From Panax quinquefolius (Eukaryota; Streptophyta; Magnoliopsida; Apiales; Araliaceae): a DNA stretch of 64,000 bases. Where the stretch lies: contig CM035168.1 in the NCBI GenBank assembly GCA_020205615.1, forward strand, positions 1,629,830 to 1,693,829. Reading direction: 5' to 3'. The position numbers were made by a program, and so were the translations under genes. The notes beneath the pieces are model-generated. The model did no database searches, was not told where the DNA came from, and worked only from the letters and a program-made list of their open reading frames with translations. Of this stretch, positions 24,454 to 37,172 are shown piece by piece (the first letter of the stretch is position 1; every line of letters begins with the position of its first letter).

Positions 24454-25275
24454 TTATTGTCACCGCTTGGATGATCAAGTATCACCGGTATTATCATTTT
24501 GTTTACCGCTTCTTTTTGTTGGGTTGACTCATTATCGCGCTCCAATAATCGAGCCCTATTAACAACATCCGAATACAAACACGCTTTATGAGAGATAAGA
24601 TATTGACGTATCTCTAAGGTTTCAAACCTCTTAGAAACATTCGCGTCATTCTCTCCTCATTATCAACCAAATGGGACGCAAACCGGGACAACTCGGCAAA
24701 CTTGGCTTCGTACTACGACACGGTCATGTTGTTTTGCTCCAGCTTAATGAGCTCTACCTCTTTCATGTGACGAATACTTTCGGGAAAGTACTTGTCGTTG
24801 AACAATTCTTGGAACTTCTCCCAAGTCATCTTCAAGCGGCGAGTTTAGTACGTTTTACTGATTCCCACCATTAATCTGCCTCAGCACGCAACATGAAGGT
24901 GGAAAAGGGAACCTTTTGCTCCTCGGAGCAACCCAAGACATCAAATATCTTGCAGATCTGCTTTATCCACGTCTCCGCCTTAAGTGGTTTTGGCTCTCCA
25001 AAAAACTCCGGTGGTCCCAATTCCTTGAACTGTTTAGCAGTGACCGTCCGAGAGTTGCCAGTGTTTCCACCTACATTTCGGACAGGATTCTCTTTTGCCT
25101 GATGCTGCATGAATTGTAGAAAGCCTCTGAATATTCCATCGTTCATCATTTGGTCAGTGTTATTGTTTGCATGAGGATTGTCGTCTTCCTGATGCACATT
25201 GTCCTGATTATTGATCTGTGGAGACTCAACGGTCTCCTGTGCTCCATTGATGTTCTCAACATTCTCGGATACCAT
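24454..25275 (-). pseudogene. Composite B: gag N-terminal part
   Basis: Starts at the ATG at 25273-25275 (MVSENVENING), the position where element A has MATENVN. The frame 24871-25275 has an acidic, Asn-rich leader, then FRGFLQFMQHQAKE and the start of the capsid-like domain (LGPPEFFGEPKPLKAETWIK). Downstream, 24454-24870, the capsid domain is recognisable at the DNA level but contains stops and shifts. Confidence 0.8.
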
Positions 25276-25448
25276 TTTCAAATACTACCACAAAATAAGG
25301 GTTAATTAACATATCACATATTATCCCTATACTTTGACCGACCGATTAAATACCAAATAAAATTAGGTAGGTCATACTAGCGAAGGAATTCCCCGTCTCT
25401 CCCGTCCTAGTTCTTGTCTCACATCTTAGCCAGAGATCATATCCCTAA

Positions 25449-25460
25449 GCTTTGATACCA
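25449..25460 (-). other. Primer binding site (initiator-Met tRNA type)
   Basis: The minus strand reads TGGTATCAAAGC, one base off the canonical TGGTATCAGAGC, two bases from the start of LTR B3. This fixes the orientation of the element (minus strand) and the 5' LTR as B3. Confidence 0.85.
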
Positions 25461-25462
25461 AC

Positions 25463-28167
25463 TGTGACGCCCCCAAAATAGGTATACATCACCTATTCTC
25501 GAGTCGCCAAATACATGGTACAAAAATATAAATACAATCTTTAATATACAACAAAAAGAAAGTCATGAGTTTTAATACAAGTATTGTCTTCTAGACAATA
25601 TCCACTCTCAGAATAAGTCTTCATTACATTTATTGTCACACTATTTAATAGAATAGTGAGGACTACTAATATTATCATCTGGACCGTCACTCCGTTCCCC
25701 GACTAGTCCCGCCACGCTCTCATTTCACGAAGAGAACAAAGGAAAAGAAGGGTGAGCTCAACTAGCCCAAGAATAAATATTATGACTAAGATAATGCAGA
25801 ATAAATTATCATTAGTCTTCAACAGTGTTAAACTGATAAAATACAATAGACATCAAGTTTAACTGTAGAGGAACATGCAATCCATTAAAAGAGTCAAATA
25901 GAGAATAAAATCTACTATCTTTTATGATTTAAAAGGTTTTCATCACTTTTATAGCTAGGACTCAGCTTAATAAATAATCCACAACATCCCTGCACTACGG
26001 CCAAGGATATTCATTAGTATCACAACCACAATTTATCTATGCACTACGGGCCAAGGATATTTGTGTATTCATCAATGGTCATGATCATGCCAACAATTGT
26101 CCATCAATGCACTACGGGCCAATGAGGACTTTTACCACATCATTTGTAACATTACGGTCATGATTACACCTAATAATCCCTAGTCATAATCATACCAAGT
26201 CCATCTATGCACTACAGGCCACAGATGACTTTCAACAAAATATAAACATGAGGATGATGACAATGATATAAAAATTCAATAAAATAAGTTCAAGAATTAA
26301 TTTATCCAGGAACTAATAACGTCCAAATTGTCAACATGATACTTCTTTGTAGAGTAAAATTTAAGAATGCTCGGAAGAATATTTCCATGAAAGATATTTG
26401 GATGAAGCGCAAAATATCAAGGATATTCCACTAATTTCATGGAGTATAAAGTCAAAACTTTAACCAACCGAGTATAATAAAGAATGGAATAACAAAAGAA
26501 ATCACCATGCACGCGATGCGGTACTTCGATAGATGTGTTATTCCAATGTAATAATAAATAACGGAACCGTGTCGGTAATAATACGCACCGGCGAGATATT
26601 CCAATGTAATAATAAAGAATGGAATAATAATGAAATCACCATGCATGCGGTATTGGCATATGCATGAGTTATTCCAATAGAATAATAAATAATGAAATCC
26701 AGTGTCCCGTAAAAGCGACCGCACGATGGATATTCAATGAATAATAAAGATGGAACCCGTGTCCACAGAAACGCATGCATACAATATATTTTCAATGAAA
26801 TAATATAGAATGGAATAACAACAGAATTTCACTATGTATGCGGTACTTCGCATAGACAGGTTATTCTAACAGAATAATAAATAATGGAATAACAGAAGAA
26901 TTTAACCAAGTATAGGGTAGCCCGCGTATACAGGTTATTCCAACAGAATAATAAAGATTGGAATAACAGAAGTTCTCTTCATGAATATGAAAAAAATAAT
27001 AATACCCCTTACCTTATAAAGAAGAGTACTCCGACGGTAGGGCGGGGATATACTTGAAGAAACTTGCACTACGCTCAATGTTTTCTTAAACGCTAAAGAA
27101 ATACGCTCAAGATAGATGAATAATTCTCTCTACAGTTTCTTTTTCTAGAGTTTCAGTGAATTCATAAGAAATAATGAAGGAATGAGCTTCTATTTATAGA
27201 AGAATGGACTGACTAGTAACCAATCCATGAACGGTCCATATCGATTTAATTTAAACGGATGGTCCAGATTGGTTTACAATAAAATATAATATATTCTATT
27301 TATAATCTAATAAAACGAATAACTTTTAAAAAGATTTTACTATGCAAACACTATGCAGGCACTACGCAAATACTATGCATAATAAAATATAATATATTCT
27401 AATTATTGTCTAATAAAATGAATAACTTTATAAAAGTATTCTGTTTTATATAAAAAGATTTTACTATTAGCCTAATAAAACGAATAACTTTATAAAAGTA
27501 TTCTGCTTTTATATAAAAAGCTTTTTCTGCTTTTATTACATTAATAATACTAATAAAACAAAACTTCATCATCATTATTATTATTCACACTATTAATCGA
27601 CTAGGTCATTTCTAGGAAAAAGGGGATTTCCAATAAGGATTTTTCCCTATTAGCGCATGAATTAGGTGACCAAACCTCTCATGGTAGAACTTCTGACATC
27701 GTTAATAATGCAAATAATAATATTAATAACTCATCATCTCAATTATTGATTTAATAATATATAAAATATCGATAATAATTGAATAAAATCGAATGACTTC
27801 TCACGTAAGTATCAAAAATCAATACCGCAAGCGCTACTATGCAACCACGCCAGATTCTCGCATTTTTTAACACCGGGTGTTTCAACAGTTAACGGTAAAA
27901 CTTCCGCCGTTATTTTTATAAAAAATATTTTTGTCATTTTCTCAATCCGAAATAATAATTACATTTGTGGGTCCACTAATGATTGTGTCAATGCGAATAT
28001 TCCTGCTTAAAAGCGAATATTCTCCTACCAATCGAATATTATATAACAACTTGCGTGATTTTGCAAAATTTATAAATATTACCCACAACTATAACATTAT
28101 ATCAAATTTATTCCAAAATGATAATTATAGAAAAATCATCTTTATTCATAAAATTTGGGGTCTTACA
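25463..28167 (-). repeat. LTR B3 (right LTR of composite B)
   Basis: 2705 bp, TGTGACGCCCCC to GGTCTTACA. It pairs with LTR B1 by length and shared variants. It is followed by AGATAATTTGAATAAC, a piece of LTR A2. The expected GTATT duplication is not recognisable there. Confidence 0.88.
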
Positions 28168-28476
28168 AGATAATTTGAATAACTACGCCGTTATTTATAA
28201 ACAACTTATATTTGTCGCTTTCTTCATCCAATCACTTTCCGTTATGGGGTCCACATAAAGGTCAAGTTATCAGTTTAATATTCCCCGACAACAAGAATAT
28301 TCCACAACCAAACTAATATTCCCCAACAACAATGAATATTTTATAACCACTTGCTTATTTGAAATATTTATGATTTTTACCATATAACTAACCACATTAA
28401 TCAAATCAACCCTTACTATTTCAAAATAATAAATAGAGGAAATTTAATTTCATTTATAATAAGTTGGGGTCTTACA
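28168..28476 (-). repeat. LTR A2, second part
   Basis: Last 309 bp of LTR A2, from the CGCCGTTATTTATAA region to GGTCTTACA. It completes the repeat that broke off at 4254. A polypurine tract follows at 28477-28490 (TAAGGAGGGGAGGT on the minus strand). Confidence 0.85.
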
Positions 28477-28487
28477 ACCTCCCCTCC

Positions 28488-29909
28488 TTATGAAATTTCA
28501 TCCTCGAAATTGACATACGTACCTGGTATTTCGAAAAGGTGAGGATACCTCGCTTTCATTTCCGTTTCCAACTCCCAGGTCATTTCCTCAATAGCATGGT
28601 TCCTCCACAAAACTTTAACTTGTGGTATGACCTTTGTACGTAAGACATGCTCCTTCCTATCCAAGATCTTGACAGGTACCTCCTCGTACGTTAAGTCTTC
28701 AGCTATCTCATCCAGTTCTAACTCAATAACGTGATTCGGGTCTTTCACATATTTACGAAGCACAGATATATGAAAAACATTATGAACACGAGACATACTT
28801 GGAGGTAACGCGAGTCTATAGGCTAGATTTCCTACTCGATCAAGAATCTGAAATGGACCAATAAATCATGGATTGAGCTTTCCTCTCTTCCCGAATCTTG
28901 TAACTCCCTTCCATGGGGCAACATGAAATAATACATGATCTCCAATATTAAATTCCACGTCCTTTCGATGAAGATCCGCATAACTCTTTTGTCGATCTTG
29001 TGCCGTTTGTATACGTTGTCGAATCATTTGGATCTTTTCTTTAGTCATACGTACCAACTCTGGTCCCAACAATGTTGCTTCACCAACCTCATCCTAACAT
29101 ACTGGAGATCGACACTTACGTCCATATAATGCTTCAAATGGAGCTACCCCTATACTTGCCTGATAACTGTTGTTGTAGGAGAATTCCACCAATGGTAAAT
29201 ACTTATCCCAACTCCCTTTGAAATCTAGGACACAGAGTCTTAATAGATCTTCAAGAGTTTGAATAGTCCTCTCTGATTGTTCGTCCATTTGAGGATGGTA
29301 TGCCGAACTGAATCGTAAATCCGTGCCCATAGCTTTTTGCAAACTAACCCAAAATCGTGAAGTGAATCTTAGGTCACGATCCGAAACTATGGATACTGGC
29401 ATGCCATGCAATCACACAATCTCATTCACGTACATACTAGCAAGACGTTCAAGGGAATAAGTCTCCCGTATCGGCAAAAAATGAGCAGACTTGGTTAATT
29501 TATCAACAATAACCCAAATAACATTTATGCCTTGAGAAATCGTGGGAAGACCCGTAACGAAATCCATGGTAATGTGTTCCCACTTCCATTTCGGGATCTC
29601 AAGTGGTTGCAATGGACCCTTAGGCACTTGATGCTCCACCTTCACACGTTGACAAGTTAAACACCTTGAGATAAACTTTGCAATCTCTCTCTTCATATTG
29701 TTCCACCAAAATGTATGTCGAAGATCACGATACATTTTGGTACTTCCAGGATGGATTGCAAATGGTGTATTGTGTGCCTCCATCATGATCTTGTTCTTCA
29801 AATCAGAGTCGTTAAGAACACAAAGTCTGGAGTGGACTCGAAATATTCCTTCTTCATCGATTCTTGCTTCTGGAATAGCACCTTCTTGTACTTTCTTCTT
29901 CATACGCAT
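28488..29909 (-). pseudogene. Element A: integrase plus chromodomain-like tail, three nonsense codons
   Basis: One reading frame runs through the whole stretch. From the N-terminus: zinc-binding region (HNTPFAIHPGSTK, HTFWW, CLTCQR), core with MDFVTGLP, SDRD and QSERT, then the GPF-like segment and the tail ending [10 protein letters not shown]. The frame is broken only by TGA at 29412-29414, TAG at 29094-29096 and TGA at 28866-28868. Sibling copies have Arg (CGA), Trp (TGG) and Arg (CGA) there, so each is a single C-to-T or G-to-A change. This is the best preserved integrase module in the pile. Confidence 0.88.
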
Positions 29910-30024
29910 CAGCTCCGGGTCGGTGGCTTGAGCAACTTAAATTTATCGATTAAAGTTGGTTCTATGCGTATACTTTACATTATCGCACTCGTTCCTGCAA
30001 ATGATCTTCTACTCAACGCGTCAG

Positions 30025-30333
30025 CTACCACGTTTGCTTTTCCAGGATGGTATTGAATGGTGTGGTCATAATCTTTTTAACGGCTTTTCGAGCCAACGTC
30101 GTTCTTGTCGTGTTGAGTTCCTTTTGGGTGAAGAAATATTTGAGGCTTTTATGGTCTGAATATATCTCCACTTTCTCCCCATATAGATAGTGCCTCCAGA
30201 TCTTTAGTGCGAAAACGACTGCTACCAACTCTAGATCATGAGTAGGATAATTCCTCTCATACTCTTTAAGTTGTTGCGAGGCATAGGCTATGACTTTCCC
30301 ACGTTGCATGAGAACACATCCAACCCTTTGCAC
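30025..30333 (-). pseudogene. Element A: RNase H piece
   Basis: A 102-residue frame with [20 protein letters not shown], the catalytic Glu in DLELVAV and the Asp in [11 protein letters not shown]. The first catalytic Asp lies in a different frame just upstream. It is flanked by frameshifts on both sides. Confidence 0.8.
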
Positions 30334-30342
30334 AAAGCATCA

Positions 30343-31211
30343 TCAGAGATAACAAATCCATCTGAACCAGATGGTATTGTCGTAAAACAGTGCCAAATGA
30401 GTCTCTCTTAAGCTCTTGGAAACACTTTTTCGCATTCCTCGCTCCATACTGAATTTTGTATCTTTCCGAGTCACCGAGTTAACGAGTAGCGATTCGAGAA
30501 AATCCTTACACGAATCTCCGATAATAACCAAATAAGCCCAAAATCTCGTACTTGATTCTGAGACTTCGGTTGCTCTCCCAACTTGGTATTGCTTCAATCT
30601 TCGTCGGTCAATGATACTCCATGTTTTGACACCACGCGCCCAAGAATGCTACTTCCTCGCCGTAACTCGCATTTCTTCAACTTAGCGTATAGCTTGTTTT
30701 CACGAAGCCTTTGGAGTACCAGCTTCAAATGATTCTCATGATCTTCACGACTTTTGGAATATATGAGGATGTCATCAATAAAGACAACAACGAACTGATC
30801 CAAATATTCCTTGAATATCCGGTTCATTATATCCATGAAAGCCGCAGGAGCATTAGTCAATCCAAAAGACATGACTAAGAATTCATAATGCCCGTCATCA
30901 GTTACAAGGCGCTCTTTGAATATCCTCGCCTAATCTTCAAATGATGATATCCGTAATCGAAGATCGATCTTTGAAAAGAATTGTGCTCCTTGCAACTGGT
31001 CAAACAGGTCATCAATACGAGGTAGCGGATACCTATTCTTGATGGTGACATGGTTCAATTCCCGATAGTCAATACAAAATCGCATACTCCCGTCTTTCTT
31101 CTTTACAAATAAAATATGAGCACCCCAAGGAGATGTACTAGGACGAATGAAACTGATGTCCAACAACTCCTGTAGTTGGACCTTTAACTCCTGAAGTTCA
31201 ATAGGAGCCAT
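30343..31211 (-). pseudogene. Element A: reverse transcriptase in three frames
   Basis: 30930-31211 carries the RT fingers ([20 protein letters not shown] and KIDLR). 30594-30872 carries the palm with the FIDD catalytic box and KLYAKLKKC. 30343-30597 holds the decayed connection. Frameshifts separate the pieces, and the stretch between 30873 and 30929 is scrambled relative to composite B. Confidence 0.82.
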
Positions 31212-31224
31212 TTGATATGGGGTT

Positions 31225-31800
31225 TTAGAAATGGGCTTTGTACGGGTTGAAGATCAATAAAGAATTCAACTTCACGCTTACGGGGTGAGGCGGAAGTTCT
31301 TCAGGAAATACGTCAGGAAATTTACTAACAACAGGAATATCATTCAAATCTGACGTGTCTTTATTCAAATCCATAACATGGGCTAAGAAAGCTTGACATC
31401 CGTTTTTCAATAAACGAATAGCTTTATGACTAGATAAGACAATGATTGATTTTAAAGGTTTAGTTGCTTGAATTCGTACAACAGGTTGGTTATGAATATG
31501 AAAACTAACAACCTTACAAAAATAATCAATTTTGACATGATGAGTAGTTAACCAATCAATCCATAAAATCACGTCAAATGCAAGTATCTTTAAAGAGATA
31601 AGGTCAACAGGTAAGGTGATGGTGCCAACTTGGATAAAACAAGATTTATAAACAGTGAATGTAATGAAGGTTTCTCCTAACGGAGTCTCCACAGATAAAT
31701 CAAAGTCTAATTTCTCCGGAGTCAAGTTTAAACGTTGAGCACAAGCAGGAGAGATAAATGAAAGGGTAGCACCGGTATCCAGTAAGGTATAAACTTAACA
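31225..31800 (-). pseudogene. Element A: protease region
   Basis: The frame 31225-31725 begins MTPEKLDFDLSVETPLGETF and runs through KILAFDVILWIDWLTTHH and SFHIHNQPVVRIQATKPLKS to the RT leader. In siblings the sequence is VILGIDWL, so Gly is replaced by Trp here. The active-site DTG segment lies just upstream (about 31740-31800) and is disrupted (TTAACA at 31795-31800 gives a stop on the minus strand). Confidence 0.78.
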
Positions 31801-32431
31801 TGAATTTATGATTAGCTTACCCGTGATCACCTCGTTTAGGTTCCTCGCATTTTGACCAGTCACGACAAACGCTCTTCCAGGAACCGTTGACTTTGACTTT
31901 TTTGGGACAGCCTTTTGAGTCACCATCGCTGCTGGACTTGGTTTCGCCACTGTACAATCTCGAGCGATATGTCCTTCCTTTCCACAATTATAACATACCT
32001 TGAACTGTTATGGGCAGTTTGGGCTAATATTTCCCTCTTTCCCGCATTTATAGCGTACGACCGGTGGTCGTTCTCCTCCCTTAGAACCAGTTGCTGCTAG
32101 TGTTATCGTCTTCACATGGTCATTATTGAATCTCCTCTTTTTAAAATCTCCTACCAACTCGCTTCTTCTATTTTCATGGCCATGATTACCACCAGAGTGG
32201 TTACCATTTTTGTCCGTATTTTTCTTTCTCCGCTGGTTATCGTTGTTCGATGATTCTTTGTCACCCAGATGATCCTCGGTTGTGGGTCCCTCGGTTGAAC
32301 GTATTTCGTTATCTCGCCTTCTAATAATTGATCCTGCCGACAACATCTCAATAGAGAGAAAATTTATGAGAAATGAGATATTGACGTATGCCGGGTTTCA
32401 AACATCTCAGAAACATCCACGTCATACGTTC
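31801..32431 (-). pseudogene. Element A: gag zinc-knuckle region, interrupted by element D
   Basis: The frame 32008-32346 is rich in Asn, Arg and Lys and ends in a degraded knuckle, VRYKCGKEGNISPNCP, lacking the first Cys (CYKC expected) and the His (GH expected). The gag stops at 32431 with target CGTTC, where element D is inserted, and resumes at 38364. Confidence 0.78.
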
Positions 32432-35267
32432 TGTGACGCCCCCAAAAATAGGTATACATCACCCATCTTGAGTTGCCAAATACATGGTACAAAATTTAAA
32501 TACAACTTAATAATACAGCTGTCGTGTAAATTACGACAAAACATAAACTGAGAATTTCAATAGGAATATTGCCTTCTAGATAATATCCATTCTCAAATAG
32601 AGTTCTCGTTACATTTATTGTCACACTATTTAACAGAATAGTGAAGACTACTAATGCTATCATCTGGACTGTCAATCCGTTCCCTGACTCGTCTTAGCTG
32701 TATTCTCATTTCCTGAAGAGAACAGTGAAGGAAAGGGTGAGCTCAACTAGCCCACTAAAAAATATTATGACTAAGATAATGCAGAATAAATTATCATTAG
32801 TCTTCATCAATGTTAAACTGATAAAATACAATAGACATCAAGTTTAACTGCAGCGGAACAAGCAATCCATTAAAAGAGTCAAGTAGAGAATAAAATCTAC
32901 TATCTTTTATGATTTAAAAAGGTTTTTCATCACTTCTATCGCTGAGACTAAGCTTAATAAATAATCCACATCATCCCTTAACTACGGCCAAGGATATTCA
33001 TTAGTATCACGACCACAAATTTTCCATGCACTACGGGCCAAAGATAATTGTGTTTTTATCAATGGTCCTGATCATGCCATAAAATAATTCATCTTTGCAC
33101 CATTGGCCGAAGAGAATCCATAGTCATAATCATACCAAAAACTATCCATCAATGCACTACGGGCCAATGAGGACTTTTTCCACATCATTTGTAACATTAC
33201 GGTCATGATTATACCGAATAATCCCTGGTCATAATCATACCAAGTCCATCTATGCACTACAGGCCATAAATGACTTTCAACATAATATAAACATGAGGAT
33301 GATGACAATGATATAAGAATTCAATAAAACAAGTTCAAGAATTAAATTATCCAGGAACTAATAACGCCCAAATTGTCAACATGATACTTCTTTGTGGAGT
33401 AAAATTCAAGAATGCTCAGAAGAATATTTCCATGAAAAGATACTAGATGAAGCGCAAATATCAAGGATATCCCACTAATTTCATGGAGTATAGAAGTCAA
33501 AACTTTAACCAACTAAGTATAATAAAGAATGGAATAACAAAAGAAATCACCACGCATGCAGATTGGCGATGAGGCAAAGTTATTCCAATGTAATAATAAA
33601 TAACGGAACCAAAAGTTATGCGTAATACTCAAAGCGGGATATTCCAATGTAATATAAAAGAATGGAATAACAACGAAATCACCATGCATGCGATGCGTCG
33701 CGATGTGCAGATTATTCCAATGAATAATAAATAACGGAACCAGTCGGCGAAATTCGCGACCGGCAGCGATGTTCCAATGAATAATAAAGAATGGAATAAC
33801 AATAGAAATCACCATGCATGCGGTACTTCGCATAGATAGGTTATTCCAACAAAATAATAAATAATGGAACCAGTCCGTAAAACGCATTTATGTGATATTC
33901 CAATGAATAATAAAGATTTTAACCAGTCCCAAAGATAAAATGCATGCATGTGATATTCCAATAGAATAATAAATAATGGAATAATAGAAGAATTTCACCA
34001 AGTATAGGGTTGCTTCACAGATATATAGGTTATTCCAATGTAATAATAAATAATGGAATAACGGTAAGAATTTATCCAAGTATAGGGTAGCTCAGATATC
34101 TGAGTTATTCCAATGAAATAATAAATAATGGAATAATGTAAGAATTTTACCAAGTATAGGGTAGACCGGGTATACAGGTTATTCCAACAGAATAATAAAT
34201 AATGGAATAACAGAAGTTCTCTTCATGAATACAAAAGAAATAATACCCTTACGAGTACAACAAATAATGTTCCTTACCTTTGAAAGAAGAGTACTCTGAC
34301 TAGTAAGACGAGGATATACTCGAAGAAAACTTGCACTACGCTCAAAGATTTCTTAAACTCCAAAGAAATACGCTCAAGATTATAGAAGAATAATTCTCTC
34401 TATAGTTTCTCAATCTAGAGTTTCAGTGAATTCGTAAGAAATAATAAAGGAATGAACTTCTATTTATAGAAGAATAGATTGCATAGTAACTAATTCATGA
34501 ACTATCCAGATTGATTTACTTTTAATCGGACGGTCCAGATTTAAAGCAAAATCTTTTAAATAAAATATAATATATTCTATTTATAATCTAATAAAACGAA
34601 TAACTTTATAAAAGTATTCTGTTTTATATAAAAAGATTTTACTATATAAAACACTATCAACACTATGCGCATAATAAAAAATAATATATTCTATTTATGA
34701 ATAACTTTATAAAAGTATTCTGCTTTTATATAAAAGATTTTACTATTCAAAACACTATGCATAATAGAATATAATATATTCTATTTATAGAATAACTTTA
34801 TAAAAGTATTTTGTTTTATATATAAAAAGCTTTTTCGTTTTATTACATTAATAATATCAACAAAACAAAACCGAAAGTGACTTATCACGTAAGCATCAAT
34901 AATTAATACTGCGTGTCTTACTATGCAACCACGCATATTATTATTGCATTTTTTTACTATCGAGTAGTTCAACAAAGTGTTAACAGTAAACTTCATAGTT
35001 ATTTTCATAAAAATATTTTTGTCGCTTTTCTCGATCAACCGATGATAATTCCATTGTGTGGGGTCCACCAATGATTGTGCCGTCGTACGAATATTCCCCG
35101 ACACAAAGAATATTCCCCGACCAATCGAATATAATATAACAACTTGCATACTTTGTAAAATTTATAAATATTACCCACAACTATAACATTATATTAAATC
35201 CACACCATAATATTCAAAAAAAATTTCGAGAAATTAATTCTTTATTCGTAAAATTTGGGATTTTATA
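32432..35267 (-). repeat. Left LTR of element D
   Basis: Begins TGTGACGCCCCC and ends GGGATTTTATA at 35267 (normal end TTACA, one base changed). It includes hairpin repeats (about 32966-33270), the longest GGAATAAC/GTTATTCC array of the window (about 33520-34220) and repeated TAAAAGTATTCTGTTTTATA blocks (34600-34850). Confidence 0.88.
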
Positions 35268-37172
35268 ATCTCCCCTCCTTATGAAATTTTGGCCTCTAAA
35301 TTTACGTATGTACCTAGTATGCCGAACAGATGAGGACACTTCGTCAGATTCTAACTCTTGAGGTATAACCTTTAAGCGTAGAATATATTCCAGGATTTTA
35401 ACAGGTACATCTTCATACGTTAAATTATTCGCTATCTCGTCCGGTTCTAAATCAATAATGTGGTTCGGGTCGTCCACATATTTACGTAACATCGATACGT
35501 GAAAAATGTTGTGAACACGCGACATGGCGGTAAAACGAGTCTATAGGCCACAGTTCCTACTCGATCAAGGATTTCTAATGAGTCAATAAAATCGAGGGTT
35601 GAGATTTCCTCTCTTCATCGATTATTGTTTCTAGAATAACGCCCTCTTGAACCTTCTTTTTCACATTCATCAGCTCTGAGTATTTAGCTTGAGCGGCTTT
35701 AACTTTATCGATTAAAGTCGATTCTACTCGTATATTCGTTATCTTCACGTGGGTTCGTATATTCGCACTCGTAAACGCATACGATCTTCTACTCAACGCG
35801 TCAGCTACCACGTTTGCTCTTCCACAATGATATTGAATGGTACGATCGTAATCTTCAACATCTCGAACCAACATCTTTGGCGTATGTTAAGTTCGTTTTG
35901 GGTGAAGAAAATATTTGAGGGTTTAAGAAATGGGTTTTGTACTGGGGTCAATACAAAATTTGATTTCACGCTCTAGGGGTAAGCTAAGAAGTCTTCAAGA
36001 ATACGTTAAGAAATTTATTAACAATAGAAATATCATTCACAACTGTGACTCTCATCCAAGACTTGGATAACACGTCACATTGATACCTATCAACTTGCCA
36101 TCGTTATTCACAACGTCCCTACGGAAAAAAGCCGGCTTTGCATTCATTCCACACAAGGAAGTCAACAACGAAAGGATCGGGGCTCTTTACTTATGGCTTG
36201 ATATGACAATGATTGACTTTAGTGGTTTGGTTGCTTGAATTCGCATAACAGGTTGGTTAGGAATATGAAACCTAACAACCTTACTAAAAGTATGATGAGT
36301 AGTTAACCAATCGATTCCTAAAATCACATCAAAGGCAAGTATTTTCAAAGAGATAAGATCGACAGGTAACGTGAAAGTGTGGATTTGAATCAAACAAGAT
36401 TTATAAATAGTGGAGGTAACGAAGGTTTCTCCCAACTGAGTTTCAATGGATAAATCAAAGTCTAACTTCTCCGGAGTTAAATTCAAACATTGAACACAAC
36501 TAAGTGAAATAAAAGAGTGAGTAGTAAGCAGATTCAACACTCACGGTATAGACTTCGCAAAAGTTTATGATTAACTTACCCGTGATAATTTTATTCAGGT
36601 TCCTCGTCACGGAAAAAAAACGCTCTCTCTTAAACTACCGGCTTTGGCTTGTTTGGGACATCCATTGGCATCACCATCCCAGCTGGACTTGACTTCACCA
36701 TACGACAAAATCGAGCTAGGTGACCTTCTCTTCCGTAATTAAAACACGCTTTGGATTGTTTACATCTGATTTGAACTGGATGTGTCCCTCTGTCCGCATT
36801 TGAAACATCTGATTTATGGTCGTTCTTTTCCTTTGAAATGGGTCTTTGGTCTTTGTCTTTCCATTATTATCAACCTTCTCTTCTTGAAATTTCCACTTAT
36901 TATCTTGGCCATGATTACCACCAAGTGGTTACCATTCTTGGCATGATAATTTCCCCGATGGTTATCATTGTTCGATGACCGCTGCCATTTATTTATTATT
37001 ATCATGTTGTTGGTCGTTGCCTTTTTTCGGTTGTCTTTGACTCATTATCGCGCTCCAATAATCGAGCCCTATTCACAACATCTGAATATAAATAAAGTCT
37101 ATGAGAAATGAGGTACTGACGTATATTGGGTTTCAAACCTCTTAGAAACATTCGCTCCTCATTATCGAACAA
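35268..37172 (-). pseudogene. Element D: collapsed gag-pol interior
   Basis: In plus-strand order: pol tail (35268-35525, VHNIFHVSMLRKYVDDPNHI), a jump into the RNase H to integrase linker (35575-35874), a second jump from TTCTTCACCC-type RNase H sequence directly to the segment upstream of RT (about 35915), an unrelated insert (36045-36190), protease (36187-36540, THSFISLSC and LNLTPEKLDF) and gag (36541-37172, RGLKPNIRQYLISH). The RT palm, most of integrase and the gag N-terminus are absent. The protease active-site Asp segment is replaced by LLTTHSF. Confidence 0.82.
36045..36190. other. 146-bp insert related to the one in element C
   Basis: Starts GTGACTCTCATCC and ends near GGATCGGGGCTC. 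It shares several blocks with 9602-9740, in the same order: CTTGGATAA, ACGTCACA, ACCTATC, ATTCCACA-AAGGAAGTCA. It lies in the spacer between protease and RT, not in the RT core as in C. It replaces about 60 bp present in elements A and B. Confidence 0.7.

Noticed and set aside
18065..28172. Target duplication for an element bounded by LTR B2 and LTR B3
   Set aside because: GAATT before 18070 and AGATA after 28167 do not match; the LTRs also belong to different subfamilies.
4250..28172. Exact target duplication of composite B
   Set aside because: GTATT precedes 4255, but the sequence after 28167 reads AGATAATTTG. The site aligns to LTR A2, but the duplicate is not recognisable, so I do not claim it.
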